A stretch of 10,786 nucleotides of DNA from Chlorobium sp. GTDB taxonomy: Bacteria; Bacteroidota; Chlorobiia; Chlorobiales; Chlorobiaceae. A program made the translations under genes and the position numbers. Below, piece after piece: positions 1 through 7,005 of the stretch. The notes beneath the pieces were generated by a model. The model saw only the letters and a program-made list of their open reading frames with translations. It ran no database searches and had not been told where the DNA came from. The first letter of the stretch is position 1. Each line of letters starts with the position of its first letter. The stretch lies in NCBI GenBank assembly GCA_028277225.1, contig JANQHB010000013.1:1-10786 (forward strand). The letters are read 5' to 3'.

Positions 1-2240
1 CGTTTTTCCGATTCAGCGATAATTTGTTTGGTTATGTCAAACATAATGCCGTCTGCACCAGTACAACGTCCTTCATTGCAGACAAACGGAGCTCTTCTGT
101 CCTCAATCCATTTTTCACAACCGTTTTTAGTTTGAATTCTATAACTCAGGATAATCGGTTCAAGATTATGGTGAGCAGTTATGCTCGCATTCAAGTAATC
201 TTTTTGGTCGTCAGGATGGATTATCGACAGCCAGCTTTTGGGGAGTGCCTGGATTTCCTTTGCGCTGTATCCGGTAATTGACTCTACTTTCGGAGAAAGA
301 AGAAAGTCAATCTGTCCTTTTGGACCAGTGGTATATATGATACCGGGGATATTGTGTAAAAGATTCTGGTATTTCTGTAAAAGACGTTTTTTTAACTCGC
401 TTTCCCGGATTGCATCTTCTATCTCTTTGTGGCTGGTAAGGTCGAGAACGACACTTCTGAAACCGGTAATGCTCTCAGTTGCGATGACAGGTGTTGAGTA
501 AAGAATGGCTGGAAAGGTTTTTCCTTTTCGAGTGAGTGCCATAAACTCCAGGATTTCAAGACGGCTGCTTACAAGCAATTTTTTTCTGCTATTGCGTAAA
601 TGCTGGTGGTTTTCAGGAGTACAGAGATCGAATATGGTAACCTTTTTTTCCAGGTCGTCTGGAGTATAGTCGAACAATTCAAGGGCGGTTTTGTTTGCAT
701 AAGTGATTTTGGTTTCAAGGTCGCATTCAAAAACCGGTTGCGGCAAGTGTTCTGTAAGTTCGCGAAACCGTTTTTCGCTTTCCCGTAATGCCTGTTCTGT
801 TTTCAGGCGATCAGTAACGTTCCGGCTGATACCAAACAGGACAGGTTTGTTGTTCCATATCCCCCGGGTAACTTTCGTTTCAACGGGGATGAGAATACCT
901 TTCTTTGTTTGGAGAGGCAGCAGGCAAGTATCTTTGGTTCCTTCCACCAGGTCAGCAAAATTTCTGGCGGCTGTTTTGTGCTCTTCAATCGGATGAAAAT
1001 CAAGCACATGTTTTTGTGATATTTCGTCTATCGAGTAGTTGAGGTTTTGCCGGACAGTTTCGTTGGTATGAATAATCTTTCCCTCCATGTCGACAATAAA
1101 GAGGTAGTCATCAATGTTGTTGAAAAGAGCTTCCAGGTTTCTTTTGGTTTCAGCGGTTTCCTCTTCATGACGGGCTTGCGTAATTGCTGCGCCGATATGG
1201 GAGGCAATAGTTTCCAGAGCTTTTTTAGAGAATTCCGGGACGTGTTCCAGCCGGTGAGAGGCGACATTGAGGCAGGCGACCACATCGTTCTGATAGTGTA
1301 CCGGCAGAATGGCTATAGCATTGAGCCCTTCCTTTTTGGCATGCCCGATGTTTAATGTTCTAATGTTGCTGAAACGGGAATATAACGGCTTCCCGTTCAT
1401 AACGAGCTGCTGGTGATAATCGCCGGGAGCATATGATCTGGAATGGTTTATAAAGTTTTCAGACAAGCCTTTATGGACAGAGAGTGAAAGGCTTTTGTCC
1501 GATTGTTTTACAAGATAGATCCCTCCACAGTCCATCTCTGAAATTGAAATAGCCGTTTCAAGGCAAAATCTGAGTGTTTCATCGAGAGACTGCGAGGCGC
1601 TGAGTTTCAGCGCAAGATTGAGTTCTGCTTCAAGAAGCTCTTCTGCCTGTTTCCGCATAAGGGCACTGGCGATAATTCCCCCGGCAAGCCGCAAGACCGT
1701 GATGGTTTCCGGGTCCCAGTGACGATGCTGCCTGACGGCATCGAAACCTATGCAGCCGAACAGCCGGGTATCCGAGGTCAGGGGAATGGCAATAAGGGAT
1801 TTGATTTTCTGACGTTCAAGGACTTCCTTTTCTGCCGCGGCTTCAGGCGACAGCTTTAATACGTCAGGGATGTGGATGGTCTCGTTTTTTCTGACTTTTT
1901 TCATCCACCATGGAAAAAGACCGGTTGGCAGTTCCTTAAGGGTTTTTATTTCCGGTTTGATTCCTTCCGCACACCATTCATGGGTGTTATCCATCAGTTC
2001 GTTGTTGTCATAAAACTGAAAGATATAACTCCGATCGGCTTGTATGTATTTGCCGATGATCATGAGAATATCGTCAATAACAGAATCGATCTGCTCAATG
2101 GCGAGGTTGATGAGTTTGCATGAAATATTGGCGATGAGGTGCTCGAACTCCAGTTGTTTTTTGAGCTTTTTTTCCGATGCTTTTCTTGTTTTTTTCAGTT
2201 CAGAATAAAGTATTTGCCGTTTTCTATTATCCTGCGCCAT
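1..2240 (-). CDS. GAF-GAF-PAS-PAS-PAS sensor protein, C-terminus beyond window
   Basis: The minus strand is open from an ATG at 2238-2240 to the left edge without a stop, giving 746 residues of an incomplete protein. Residues 1-40 are charged and coiled-coil-like. A first GAF domain spans about 40-195 and ends in a segment typical of sensor GAFs (GCIGFDAVRQHRHWDPETI), followed by the linker MRKQAEELLEAEL. A second GAF covers about 207-365. Three PAS domains follow at about 367-478, 487-605 and 620-735. The joints are the usual S-box linkers, such as NVTDRLKTEQALRESEKRF. The third PAS has the PAS_3-type ITGYSAKEI and IHPDDQ motifs. No signal peptide or membrane segment is visible, so it should be cytosolic and sense small ligands or redox state. 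The output domain, probably a histidine kinase core but possibly GGDEF, is outside the window. The gene lies 316 bp downstream of the 184-residue gene on the same strand. The ribosome-binding site is weak (GAG about 12 bases before the ATG). The family call is firm; the output and ligand are unknown. Confidence 0.88.
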   Translation of the reverse strand, partial: MAQDNRKRQILYSELKKTRKASEKKLKKQLEFEHLIANISCKLINLAIEQIDSVIDDILMIIGKYIQADRSYIFQFYDNNELMDNTHEWCAEGIKPEIKTLKELPTGLFPWWMKKVRKNETIHIPDVLKLSPEAAAEKEVLERQKIKSLIAIPLTSDTRLFGCIGFDAVRQHRHWDPETITVLRLAGGIIASALMRKQAEELLEAELNLALKLSASQSLDETLRFCLETAISISEMDCGGIYLVKQSDKSLSLSVHKGLSENFINHSRSYAPGDYHQQLVMNGKPLYSRFSNIRTLNIGHAKKEGLNAIAILPVHYQNDVVACLNVASHRLEHVPEFSKKALETIASHIGAAITQARHEEETAETKRNLEALFNNIDDYLFIVDMEGKIIHTNETVRQNLNYSIDEISQKHVLDFHPIEEHKTAARNFADLVEGTKDTCLLPLQTKKGILIPVETKVTRGIWNNKPVLFGISRNVTDRLKTEQALRESEKRFRELTEHLPQPVFECDLETKITYANKTALELFDYTPDDLEKKVTIFDLCTPENHQHLRNSRKKLLVSSRLEILEFMALTRKGKTFPAILYSTPVIATESITGFRSVVLDLTSHKEIEDAIRESELKKRLLQKYQNLLHNIPGIIYTTGPKGQIDFLLSPKVESITGYSAKEIQALPKSWLSIIHPDDQKDYLNASITAHHNLEPIILSYRIQTKNGCEKWIEDRRAPFVCNEGRCTGADGIMFDITKQIIAESEK

Positions 2241-2380
2241 TGTGGATATCTCGTTAAGTGATTGGGGGCCTGTGAAAGGGGACGTCGAACCTGATACCAT
2301 AAAGCCAAGGTTAGCTTTTCTAATATACGATATGGAGAGCGGTTCCTTTATGCAGTGAAAAACAAGTGGAGACGTAAACC

Positions 2381-2450
2381 GTATTCAGGCAGAAAGTCGG
2401 CCTGCTCAATAAAGGGCATCTCTATTAATTCTCGTGAGCGAACTGAATAC
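2381..2450. repeat. Inverted repeat GTATTCAG / CTGAATAC
   Basis: GTATTCAG at 2381-2388 is the exact reverse complement of CTGAATAC at 2443-2450. A third, six-base copy GTATTC occurs at 2506-2511. A small stem CAGGC/GCCTG (2386-2390 with 2400-2404) overlaps the left arm. The arms are short and the 54-base gap is long, so chance is possible. Confidence 0.35.
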
Positions 2451-2535
2451 GAGGTGGACGGGGAGCACAGAAACCGGAGTGTCCCGACAAGGCCGGAACA
2501 ACGAAGTATTCGGGTCGCACAACAAATGAATAGAG
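2420..2535. repeat. Inverted repeat CTCTATT / AATAGAG, interleaved with the previous one
   Basis: CTCTATT at 2420-2426 is the exact reverse complement of AATAGAG at 2529-2535. Its left arm falls inside the loop of the GTATTCAG repeat and its right arm falls outside, so a transcript could in principle form a pseudoknot-like arrangement. Seven-base arms over 100 bases apart are weak evidence. Confidence 0.25.
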
Positions 2536-2556
2536 GTATCCTAAAACGTTCGGTCC

Positions 2557-3111
2557 TTACTGCATGCTTCTCAACCTCTCGATAATCTCTTTGTGGGGGT
2601 GATTGACGAGATCGTCATCGTGCTCCGGCAGAGTGACGAGCCTTGCCGTTACATTCATCATGTGGTCATTGAGATGGCCGGTAATGTCGAGCATGTGTAA
2701 AAGATGGTGCTGCAGTTCGTAGTGGATGAACTTTTCTGCACGGTGCTTTTTCATTTTCGAGAGAATGTCGGCCATAAGCTGGTTATCGAGGTGTCGTGAC
2801 ACCTCGCTGAAATATTCCAGGGGCAGGTCGTTTGCGTAGCCGGCAGCCTGTTCGACGCTCATCTTTCTGCATACTCCGGCGGCTATCTGCGGTTTGATAT
2901 GATCGACCATCAGTGGGATCACCACGAAATGCGGGATGTATTTGACGATCATACCGATGGCATGGTACAGTTCTTCGAACCCGTCTGTTCTGGAGTTGAC
3001 CAGGTTTTCAATATATGCGACGATCTTTTTCTGCTGCGAGGGATTGAGTTCATGGAAGACATCCGGAACCGGCTGCCTCGTCCATTCAAGTGCGTGCTCG
3101 ATATCGTTCAT
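2557..3111 (-). CDS. Hypothetical helical protein, 184 residues
   Basis: I do not recognise the family. The frame runs from ATG (3109-3111) to TAA (2557-2559); an in-frame TAG lies a few codons upstream, so this ATG is the first possible ATG. The protein reads as almost wholly alpha-helical, without a signal peptide. One moderately hydrophobic stretch (MIVKYIPHFVVIPLMV, about 53-68) contains charged residues and is unlikely to cross a membrane. Residues about 72-130 read as successive amphipathic helices (VCRKMSVEQAAGYANDL, YFSEVSRHLDNQLMADIL, KMKKHRAEKFIHYEL). Their 'few hydrophobics, then DIL.KM' cadence recalls the helical superhelix of MgtE-N or FliG-type domains, but this is only a resemblance. 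The C-terminal third is rich in His and Asp (HHLLHMLDITGHLNDHMM, LPEHDDDLVNHPHKE), which could bind metal. The composition and codon pattern support a real gene. No clear Shine-Dalgarno is present. It is transcribed divergently from alaS. Confidence 0.75.
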   Translation of the reverse strand: MNDIEHALEWTRQPVPDVFHELNPSQQKKIVAYIENLVNSRTDGFEELYHAIGMIVKYIPHFVVIPLMVDHIKPQIAAGVCRKMSVEQAAGYANDLPLEYFSEVSRHLDNQLMADILSKMKKHRAEKFIHYELQHHLLHMLDITGHLNDHMMNVTARLVTLPEHDDDLVNHPHKEIIERLRSMQ

Positions 3112-3447
3112 AGTCTGGGCTTCATAGTGGTAAATAATCTACAGTTTATCAAAAAAATTGAAAACCGTGAATTTCAGGACCGAATATTCATGGTGCCGAA
3201 CCATTACAGGACAGTCGTTGCGGTCAACCATGGTTTTGGGAGACTGCCGGACGAACCTCTTGCGTCTGTTTGCCGGCATCTGTTGAATAAGCTCATGACT
3301 TTCATGCGTCCGGCATGAAGCACGCTCTCAGCCTGAAGGAGAAAAATCCCCGTCAATTTTGTTACATTACGCAGTACTTTTTGTGCTCAAGAAGGCTGCT
3401 GTCCCCTTTTCAGGGTGCAGCAAACAATTGTAGAAAAAAGCTGTCTC
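3112..3447. promoter_or_regulatory. Divergent intergenic region between the 184-residue gene and alaS
   Basis: This spacer must carry the promoters of both the minus-strand hypothetical gene and plus-strand alaS. AT-rich tracts sit next to each gene: about 3135-3165 (with TTGATA on the minus strand) and about 3355-3385 before alaS. No promoter can be assigned with confidence. A 19-bp palindrome lies at 3301-3319. An antisense frame entering from 2899 ends at 3318 and looks non-coding. Confidence 0.5.
3301..3319. repeat. Palindrome TTCATGC-gtccg-GCATGAA upstream of alaS
   Basis: Perfect 7-bp arms TTCATGC (3301-3307) and GCATGAA (3313-3319) flank a 5-base loop. It lies about 130 bp before the alaS ATG, within the divergent spacer. 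No T-tract follows in either direction, so it is not a clear terminator. A regulator operator or an mRNA leader stem are both possible. Confidence 0.4.
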
Positions 3448-6108
3448 ATGAAGTCGTCCAGAGAAATTCGCCAATCCTTTCTCGATTTTTTTGCAAAGAA
3501 AGATCATGCCGTTGTCCGTTCCGCTCCGGTTATTCCGGCTGAGGATCCGACACTGCTTTTTACCAACGCAGGGATGAACCAGTTCAAGGATGTGTTTCTT
3601 GACAAGGGTTCCAGGTCTTACAGGCGTGCTGTAGACACCCAGAAATGCATTCGGGCTTCTGGCAAGCATAACGATCTCGAGGATGTAGGAAAGGATACCT
3701 ATCATCACACCTTCTTCGAGATGCTCGGCAACTGGTCGTTTGGCGACTATTATAAAAAAGAGGCGATCCTCTGGGCGTGGGAACTCCTGACCGAAGTCTG
3801 GAGGCTGCCGAAAGAGCGTCTGTATGCTACGGTCTACAAGGATGATCAGGAGAGCTTTGAGTTCTGGAAGACCGACACCGATATCGATCCATCCCATGTC
3901 ATGAAATTCGATGAGAAAGACAATTTCTGGGAGATGGGGGAGACCGGCCCCTGCGGCCCCTGTTCTGAAATTCACATCGATCTCACTCCCGATCTTTCAG
4001 GCAAAGAACTTGTCAACGCAGGGGATCACAGGGTTATAGAACTCTGGAACCTTGTTTTCATTCAGTACGATCGGAAGTCGGACGGTTCCCTGGAACCGCT
4101 TCCAAAAAAGCATGTCGATACCGGCATGGGTTTCGAAAGGATCACGGCCGTGCTGCAGGGTAAGCATTCCAATTACGACAGCGACATATTTTCACCGTTG
4201 TTCGAGGCGATTGCAGCCATAACCGGTGTGACCTACAAGGCGTCGCTCGATGATGAGCGGGATATCGCCATGCGGGTTATTGCCGATCATGCCAGAACGC
4301 TTACGTTTGCAATTACCGATGGCGCTGTCCCGAGCAACGAAGGGCGCGGGTACGTGCTGCGCCGGATTCTTCGCCGGGCGGTTCGCTACTCGAGAAAGCT
4401 CGACTGGCATCAGCCAATGCTTTATCGCCTTGTCGGTGTCATTGCCGAGACTATGGGCGAAGTTTTCCCGGAATTGAAAAAGCAGCAGGAAACGGTTGTT
4501 AAAATCATACGGTCTGAAGAAGAGAGTTTTCTTGTTACCCTTGATCGGGGAATCGAAATATTCGGTGAAATCACGACCGCCCTCAAAGCGTCAGACGCAA
4601 AGGTTGTACAGGGCGAAGACGCCTTCAGGCTTTACGATACCTACGGTTTTCCGCTCGACCTGACGCGTCTCATGACATCCGAAGAGGGATTGAGTGTTGA
4701 CGAGGACGGTTTCGAGGCGTGTATGCTTGAGCAGAAAGAAAGGGCGCGAAAGGACCGGAGAGCAAAGCAGCAGATTGCCGGAGACGAGGGGGACTGGCTG
4801 TGGCTGGATGAACAGGTGCCGTCCGATTTTGTCGGATATGAGACGCTCAGTTCCGGCGCCCGCGTTATCGGGGTGAAACAGTCCAGCGGTAAATTGCAGC
4901 TTGTTCTGGACCGGACTCCCTTTTATGCCGAAAGCGGCGGACAGACGGGTGACAAGGGTTTTATCGAGGGTGAAAATCTTCGGGTCGAGGTTATCGATAC
5001 GCAAAAGGATGGTGAGCTGATCGTACATGTCATTGGAAAAGTTTTTGACCGCATCAGCGGAGAAGAGATCGATCCATCAGGCATCGACTTCAGGAGACCT
5101 GTTCCTGTCAATGCCACTGTCGACAGGGATCTGAGGGAAGCTACGGAGCGGAACCATACCGCCACGCATCTTATGCATGCAGCCTTGAGAAAGGTGCTGG
5201 GAGAACATGTCCAGCAGAAAGGTTCGCTGGTCGGCCCCGATAGGCTGCGTTTTGATTTCAGCCATTTCGAGAAAATGACTGCCCGTGAACTCGAAGCGGT
5301 GGAGGCAGAGGTAAACGAGCGTATCCGGGAGGCAGCCGATCTGGTCAAGCTTGTTGACGTTCCCTATGAAGAAGCTATTGAGAAAGGAGCGCTGGCTTTC
5401 TTCGGCGACAAATACGCGGATCGTGTCCGGGTTGTGGAAGTACCCGGCGTGTCGGTTGAGCTGTGCGGCGGCACGCACGTCAGCAATGCAGGCAAGATCG
5501 GTCTTTTCAAGATTGTCAGTGAGTCCTCGATCGCGTCCGGAATTCGAAGGGTCGAGGCGATAACAGGCAGGGCCGCAGAGGAACTGCTCTGGAAAGAGTT
5601 CCAGGAACTTCAGGAGGTGCGTCACCTGCTCAAGACCGCACCGGACGAGAGTGTTGCCGCCCGGCTCCAGGAAGTTTTGGACGAAAGAAAATCGCTCGAC
5701 AGGGAACTGCAGGACATCAAGCTTTCGGTACTTCTTGACAAGGCGCTCAAGGAGGCTGAAAACGCCGAAACGCTCAATGGATGTCGAATCTTTGTCATGA
5801 ATACCGATGACACAGGTTCAGAGGGCCTTCGCAGTCTCGCACAGTACCTTCGTCAAAAGATCGGAAACTGTGTCGGCCTGCTTGCAGGCAAAGAAAAAGG
5901 GAAAGTGACGCTTGTCGGGTTTGCCGGTGACGAAGCGATAAGCACGTTCAGTATGCATGCAGGTGAGCTTGTGAAAAAAGCCGCGGCAATGGTGCAGGGC
6001 GGCGGCGGCGGAAAACCCGGTCTTGCGACTGCAGGCGGACGGAATCCGGAAGGCATACCCGAGGCTATCAGGGTGTTCAGAGAGAGCGTCATGGAAAAGC
6101 TGCAATGA
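3448..6108 (+). CDS. alaS: Alanyl-tRNA synthetase
   Basis: Cytosolic class II synthetase that charges tRNA-Ala with alanine and hydrolyses mischarged Ser- or Gly-tRNA. The 886-residue product is full length for the family. The N-terminal catalytic core shows the family signatures RSAPVIPAEDPTLLFTNAGM, GKHNDLEDVG, TFFEMLGNWSFGDY, GETGPCGPCSEIH and HVDTGMGFERI. The middle carries the tRNA-recognition helices (DHARTLTFAITDGAVPSNEG, RGYVLRRILRRAVRY). The editing domain has the zinc ligands H570 and H574 (HTATH) and C673 and H677 (CGGTH). The C-terminal DHHA1 part ends with VQGGGGGKPGLATAGG near residue 849. All key motifs are intact. I chose ATG 3448 because MKSSREIRQSFLDFF is the normal N-terminus; an in-frame GTG at 3415 would add 11 unmatched residues. 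The ribosome-binding site is weak (AGAAAAAAG). No neighbour is functionally linked. Confidence 0.98.
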   Translation: MKSSREIRQSFLDFFAKKDHAVVRSAPVIPAEDPTLLFTNAGMNQFKDVFLDKGSRSYRRAVDTQKCIRASGKHNDLEDVGKDTYHHTFFEMLGNWSFGDYYKKEAILWAWELLTEVWRLPKERLYATVYKDDQESFEFWKTDTDIDPSHVMKFDEKDNFWEMGETGPCGPCSEIHIDLTPDLSGKELVNAGDHRVIELWNLVFIQYDRKSDGSLEPLPKKHVDTGMGFERITAVLQGKHSNYDSDIFSPLFEAIAAITGVTYKASLDDERDIAMRVIADHARTLTFAITDGAVPSNEGRGYVLRRILRRAVRYSRKLDWHQPMLYRLVGVIAETMGEVFPELKKQQETVVKIIRSEEESFLVTLDRGIEIFGEITTALKASDAKVVQGEDAFRLYDTYGFPLDLTRLMTSEEGLSVDEDGFEACMLEQKERARKDRRAKQQIAGDEGDWLWLDEQVPSDFVGYETLSSGARVIGVKQSSGKLQLVLDRTPFYAESGGQTGDKGFIEGENLRVEVIDTQKDGELIVHVIGKVFDRISGEEIDPSGIDFRRPVPVNATVDRDLREATERNHTATHLMHAALRKVLGEHVQQKGSLVGPDRLRFDFSHFEKMTARELEAVEAEVNERIREAADLVKLVDVPYEEAIEKGALAFFGDKYADRVRVVEVPGVSVELCGGTHVSNAGKIGLFKIVSESSIASGIRRVEAITGRAAEELLWKEFQELQEVRHLLKTAPDESVAARLQEVLDERKSLDRELQDIKLSVLLDKALKEAENAETLNGCRIFVMNTDDTGSEGLRSLAQYLRQKIGNCVGLLAGKEKGKVTLVGFAGDEAISTFSMHAGELVKKAAAMVQGGGGGKPGLATAGGRNPEGIPEAIRVFRESVMEKLQ

Positions 6109-6440
6109 GGTAGTGGCTGTAAGGATATGCTCTCATTACGGATTGCTATTTTGGTTGATGTAAAAACACTCATGTGACCGCTGCATCCCGGTCTGCACTT
6201 CCGGGGGCATCAAACTGCCGCCAAAAGAGGATTTCGAGCAGTATGTAGAGTACGTCGATTGAGGATAGTGACAAGTGACAGGTGACGAGAAGAATCGGCG
6301 CAAACCTTTTTTTGCTCGTTTGTCATACTCCGGTTTTTATCCCCAAAATCCTGTCTGTTTTTCCCTGCATACACAAGCTCCCGGAAAAGTGATGACGAGT
6401 ACTGATCGAAGGGTATACGGCAACCGCTTACCAGGGATAC
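6109..6440. other. Intergenic or decayed tract after alaS
   Basis: These 332 bp contain no intact gene. At about 6200-6262 the plus strand reads SGGIKLPPKEDFEQYVEYVD followed by TGA. This has the composition of a genuine C-terminus, but it is preceded in frame by unconvincing sequence (CDRCIPVCT) and a TAA at 6161-6163, so it may be the tail of a deleted gene. A tandem heptamer lies at 6268-6288. A small stem CCCGG/CCGGG (6187-6191 with 6201-6205) has no T-tract, so no terminator for alaS is evident. From 6300 to 6440 I see only stop-rich, AT-leaning sequence. Confidence 0.5.
6268..6288. repeat. Three tandem heptamers GTGACAA GTGACAG GTGACGA
   Basis: Three consecutive 7-bp units, each beginning GTGAC, occur at 6268-6274, 6275-6281 and 6282-6288. 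They begin six bases after the stop of the orphan peptide fragment. No function is evident; replication slippage in non-coding sequence is the simple explanation. Confidence 0.6.
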
Positions 6441-6880
6441 ATGGCAGAAAAATCTGTTCATGGGGAGCTGGAAAGCTCGTGTTTCATTCGGACGCAGGGT
6501 GAATATGCTCTATATTATTGATAGAGGGTAGTTTATCTGCAGCTTCTCGATAAGCCTCCCGAAGAAATATCCGGGGACTGCCTGGAGGTATTGTGTTCGG
6601 GTGCAGGTATGCCCGGCTTCAAGGGAGGTGGGGAAACACCGTGCACTGCAGCGGATGTACAATATGCAACAACGTGATGGACACTCTGGAGAAAGGTTCC
6701 CTCCACATCAGGGTGCCTGCCATTCCGGAGCGGGAACCCAACGCAGAGGAAATCAGCTTCGCCCTTCTCATTTCTACAGAAAAGAGCGGCTGAGTGGTTT
6801 TCCTGAAGGTCGAAGAGATAGCCCCCGAAAAGAGCGTCTTACCCTGCAGATCAAACCGCGACGGGAGCCTTTGCACATAG
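6441..6880 (+). pseudogene. Decayed cysteine-containing PAS sensor gene
   Basis: Fragments of one sensor protein are spread over two frames. The first frame starts at ATG 6441 (AGGG lies 5 bases upstream) and reads MAEKSVHGELESSCFIRTQG then EYALYY, ending at TGA 6519 and TAG 6522. The same frame continues with VVYLQLLDKPPEEISGDCLE to a G-rich run at about 6628-6633. There the reading moves by one base (consistent with a 1-base loss). The new frame continues NTVHCSGCTICNNVMDTLEK, then HIRVPA and FALLISTEKSG. It meets TGA at 6791, resumes in the same frame as VVFLKVEEIAPE, and fails at TAG 6878. From memory of the family, bacterial PAS sensors with a cysteine cluster show C..C.IRN.V..T, then RVPA and ISTEK.G.VVLLRI, which these pieces follow in order and orientation. 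Much of the PAS core between 6522 and 6530 seems deleted. The next gene starts 125 bp later. The identification is by remembered pattern, not by search. Confidence 0.6.
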
Positions 6881-6991
6881 ATCTGAGTGAGTACAGTGCG
6901 AACGGTGGAATTCGACGATGGCGTGTTCCATACCTCGGAAAGACAGGAAGAAAGAACCTCGCAATCCTTACATCAGAGATACAATAACGCA

Positions 6992-6996
6992 GAGGG
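6992..6996 (+). promoter_or_regulatory. Ribosome-binding site of the hybrid kinase
   Basis: GAGGG, within AGAGGGAA, ends 9 bases before ATG 7006. An in-frame TAA at 6985-6987 rules out a longer ATG start in this frame. The ATG also overlaps a TGA (7007-7009) that closes the frame of the upstream pseudogene. Confidence 0.7.
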
Positions 6997-7005
6997 AACG
7001 ATTCA

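Larger units (their letters stand above)
2241..2556. other. 316-bp intergenic spacer, no gene seen
   Basis: The spacer lies between two minus-strand genes. No reading frame here looks like protein. It contains the interleaved short inverted repeats listed separately. It should hold the leader of the GAF/PAS sensor gene; the AT-rich stretch around 2318-2332 (TTTCTAATATACGAT on the plus strand) is the best place for a promoter, but no convincing -35/-10 pair can be named. No T-tract terminator is seen downstream of the 184-residue gene, so read-through into the sensor gene is possible. Confidence 0.6.

Noticed and set aside
2899..3318. 139-residue plus-strand frame opposite the hypothetical gene
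   Set aside because: It is mostly antisense to the better-supported minus-strand gene, has no recognisable motif and no ribosome-binding site.
3415..3447. GTG at 3415 as an earlier alaS start
   Set aside because: It would add MQQTIVEKSCL, which does not fit the normal AlaRS N-terminus (MKSS..IR..FLDFF), and no good ribosome-binding site precedes it.
3440..3449. GCTGTCTCAT shared with 10692-10701, both after an A-rich run
   Set aside because: A single 10-base match at the alaS start, with no further similarity around it, is likely chance rather than an insertion-sequence remnant.
6187..6205. CCCGG/CCGGG stem as alaS terminator
   Set aside because: Only 5 bp of stem, a 9-base loop and no T-tract.
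6791..6793. TGA as a selenocysteine or recoded codon
   Set aside because: The gene is also broken by a frameshift and by stops at 6519, 6522 and 6878, and I saw no obvious stem-loop right after the TGA. Decay explains it better.
6601..6987. 128-residue plus-strand frame before the kinase
   Set aside because: It is Arg-rich with unnatural composition; the family-like residues are in the other two frames, so this is an alternate reading of the pseudogene.
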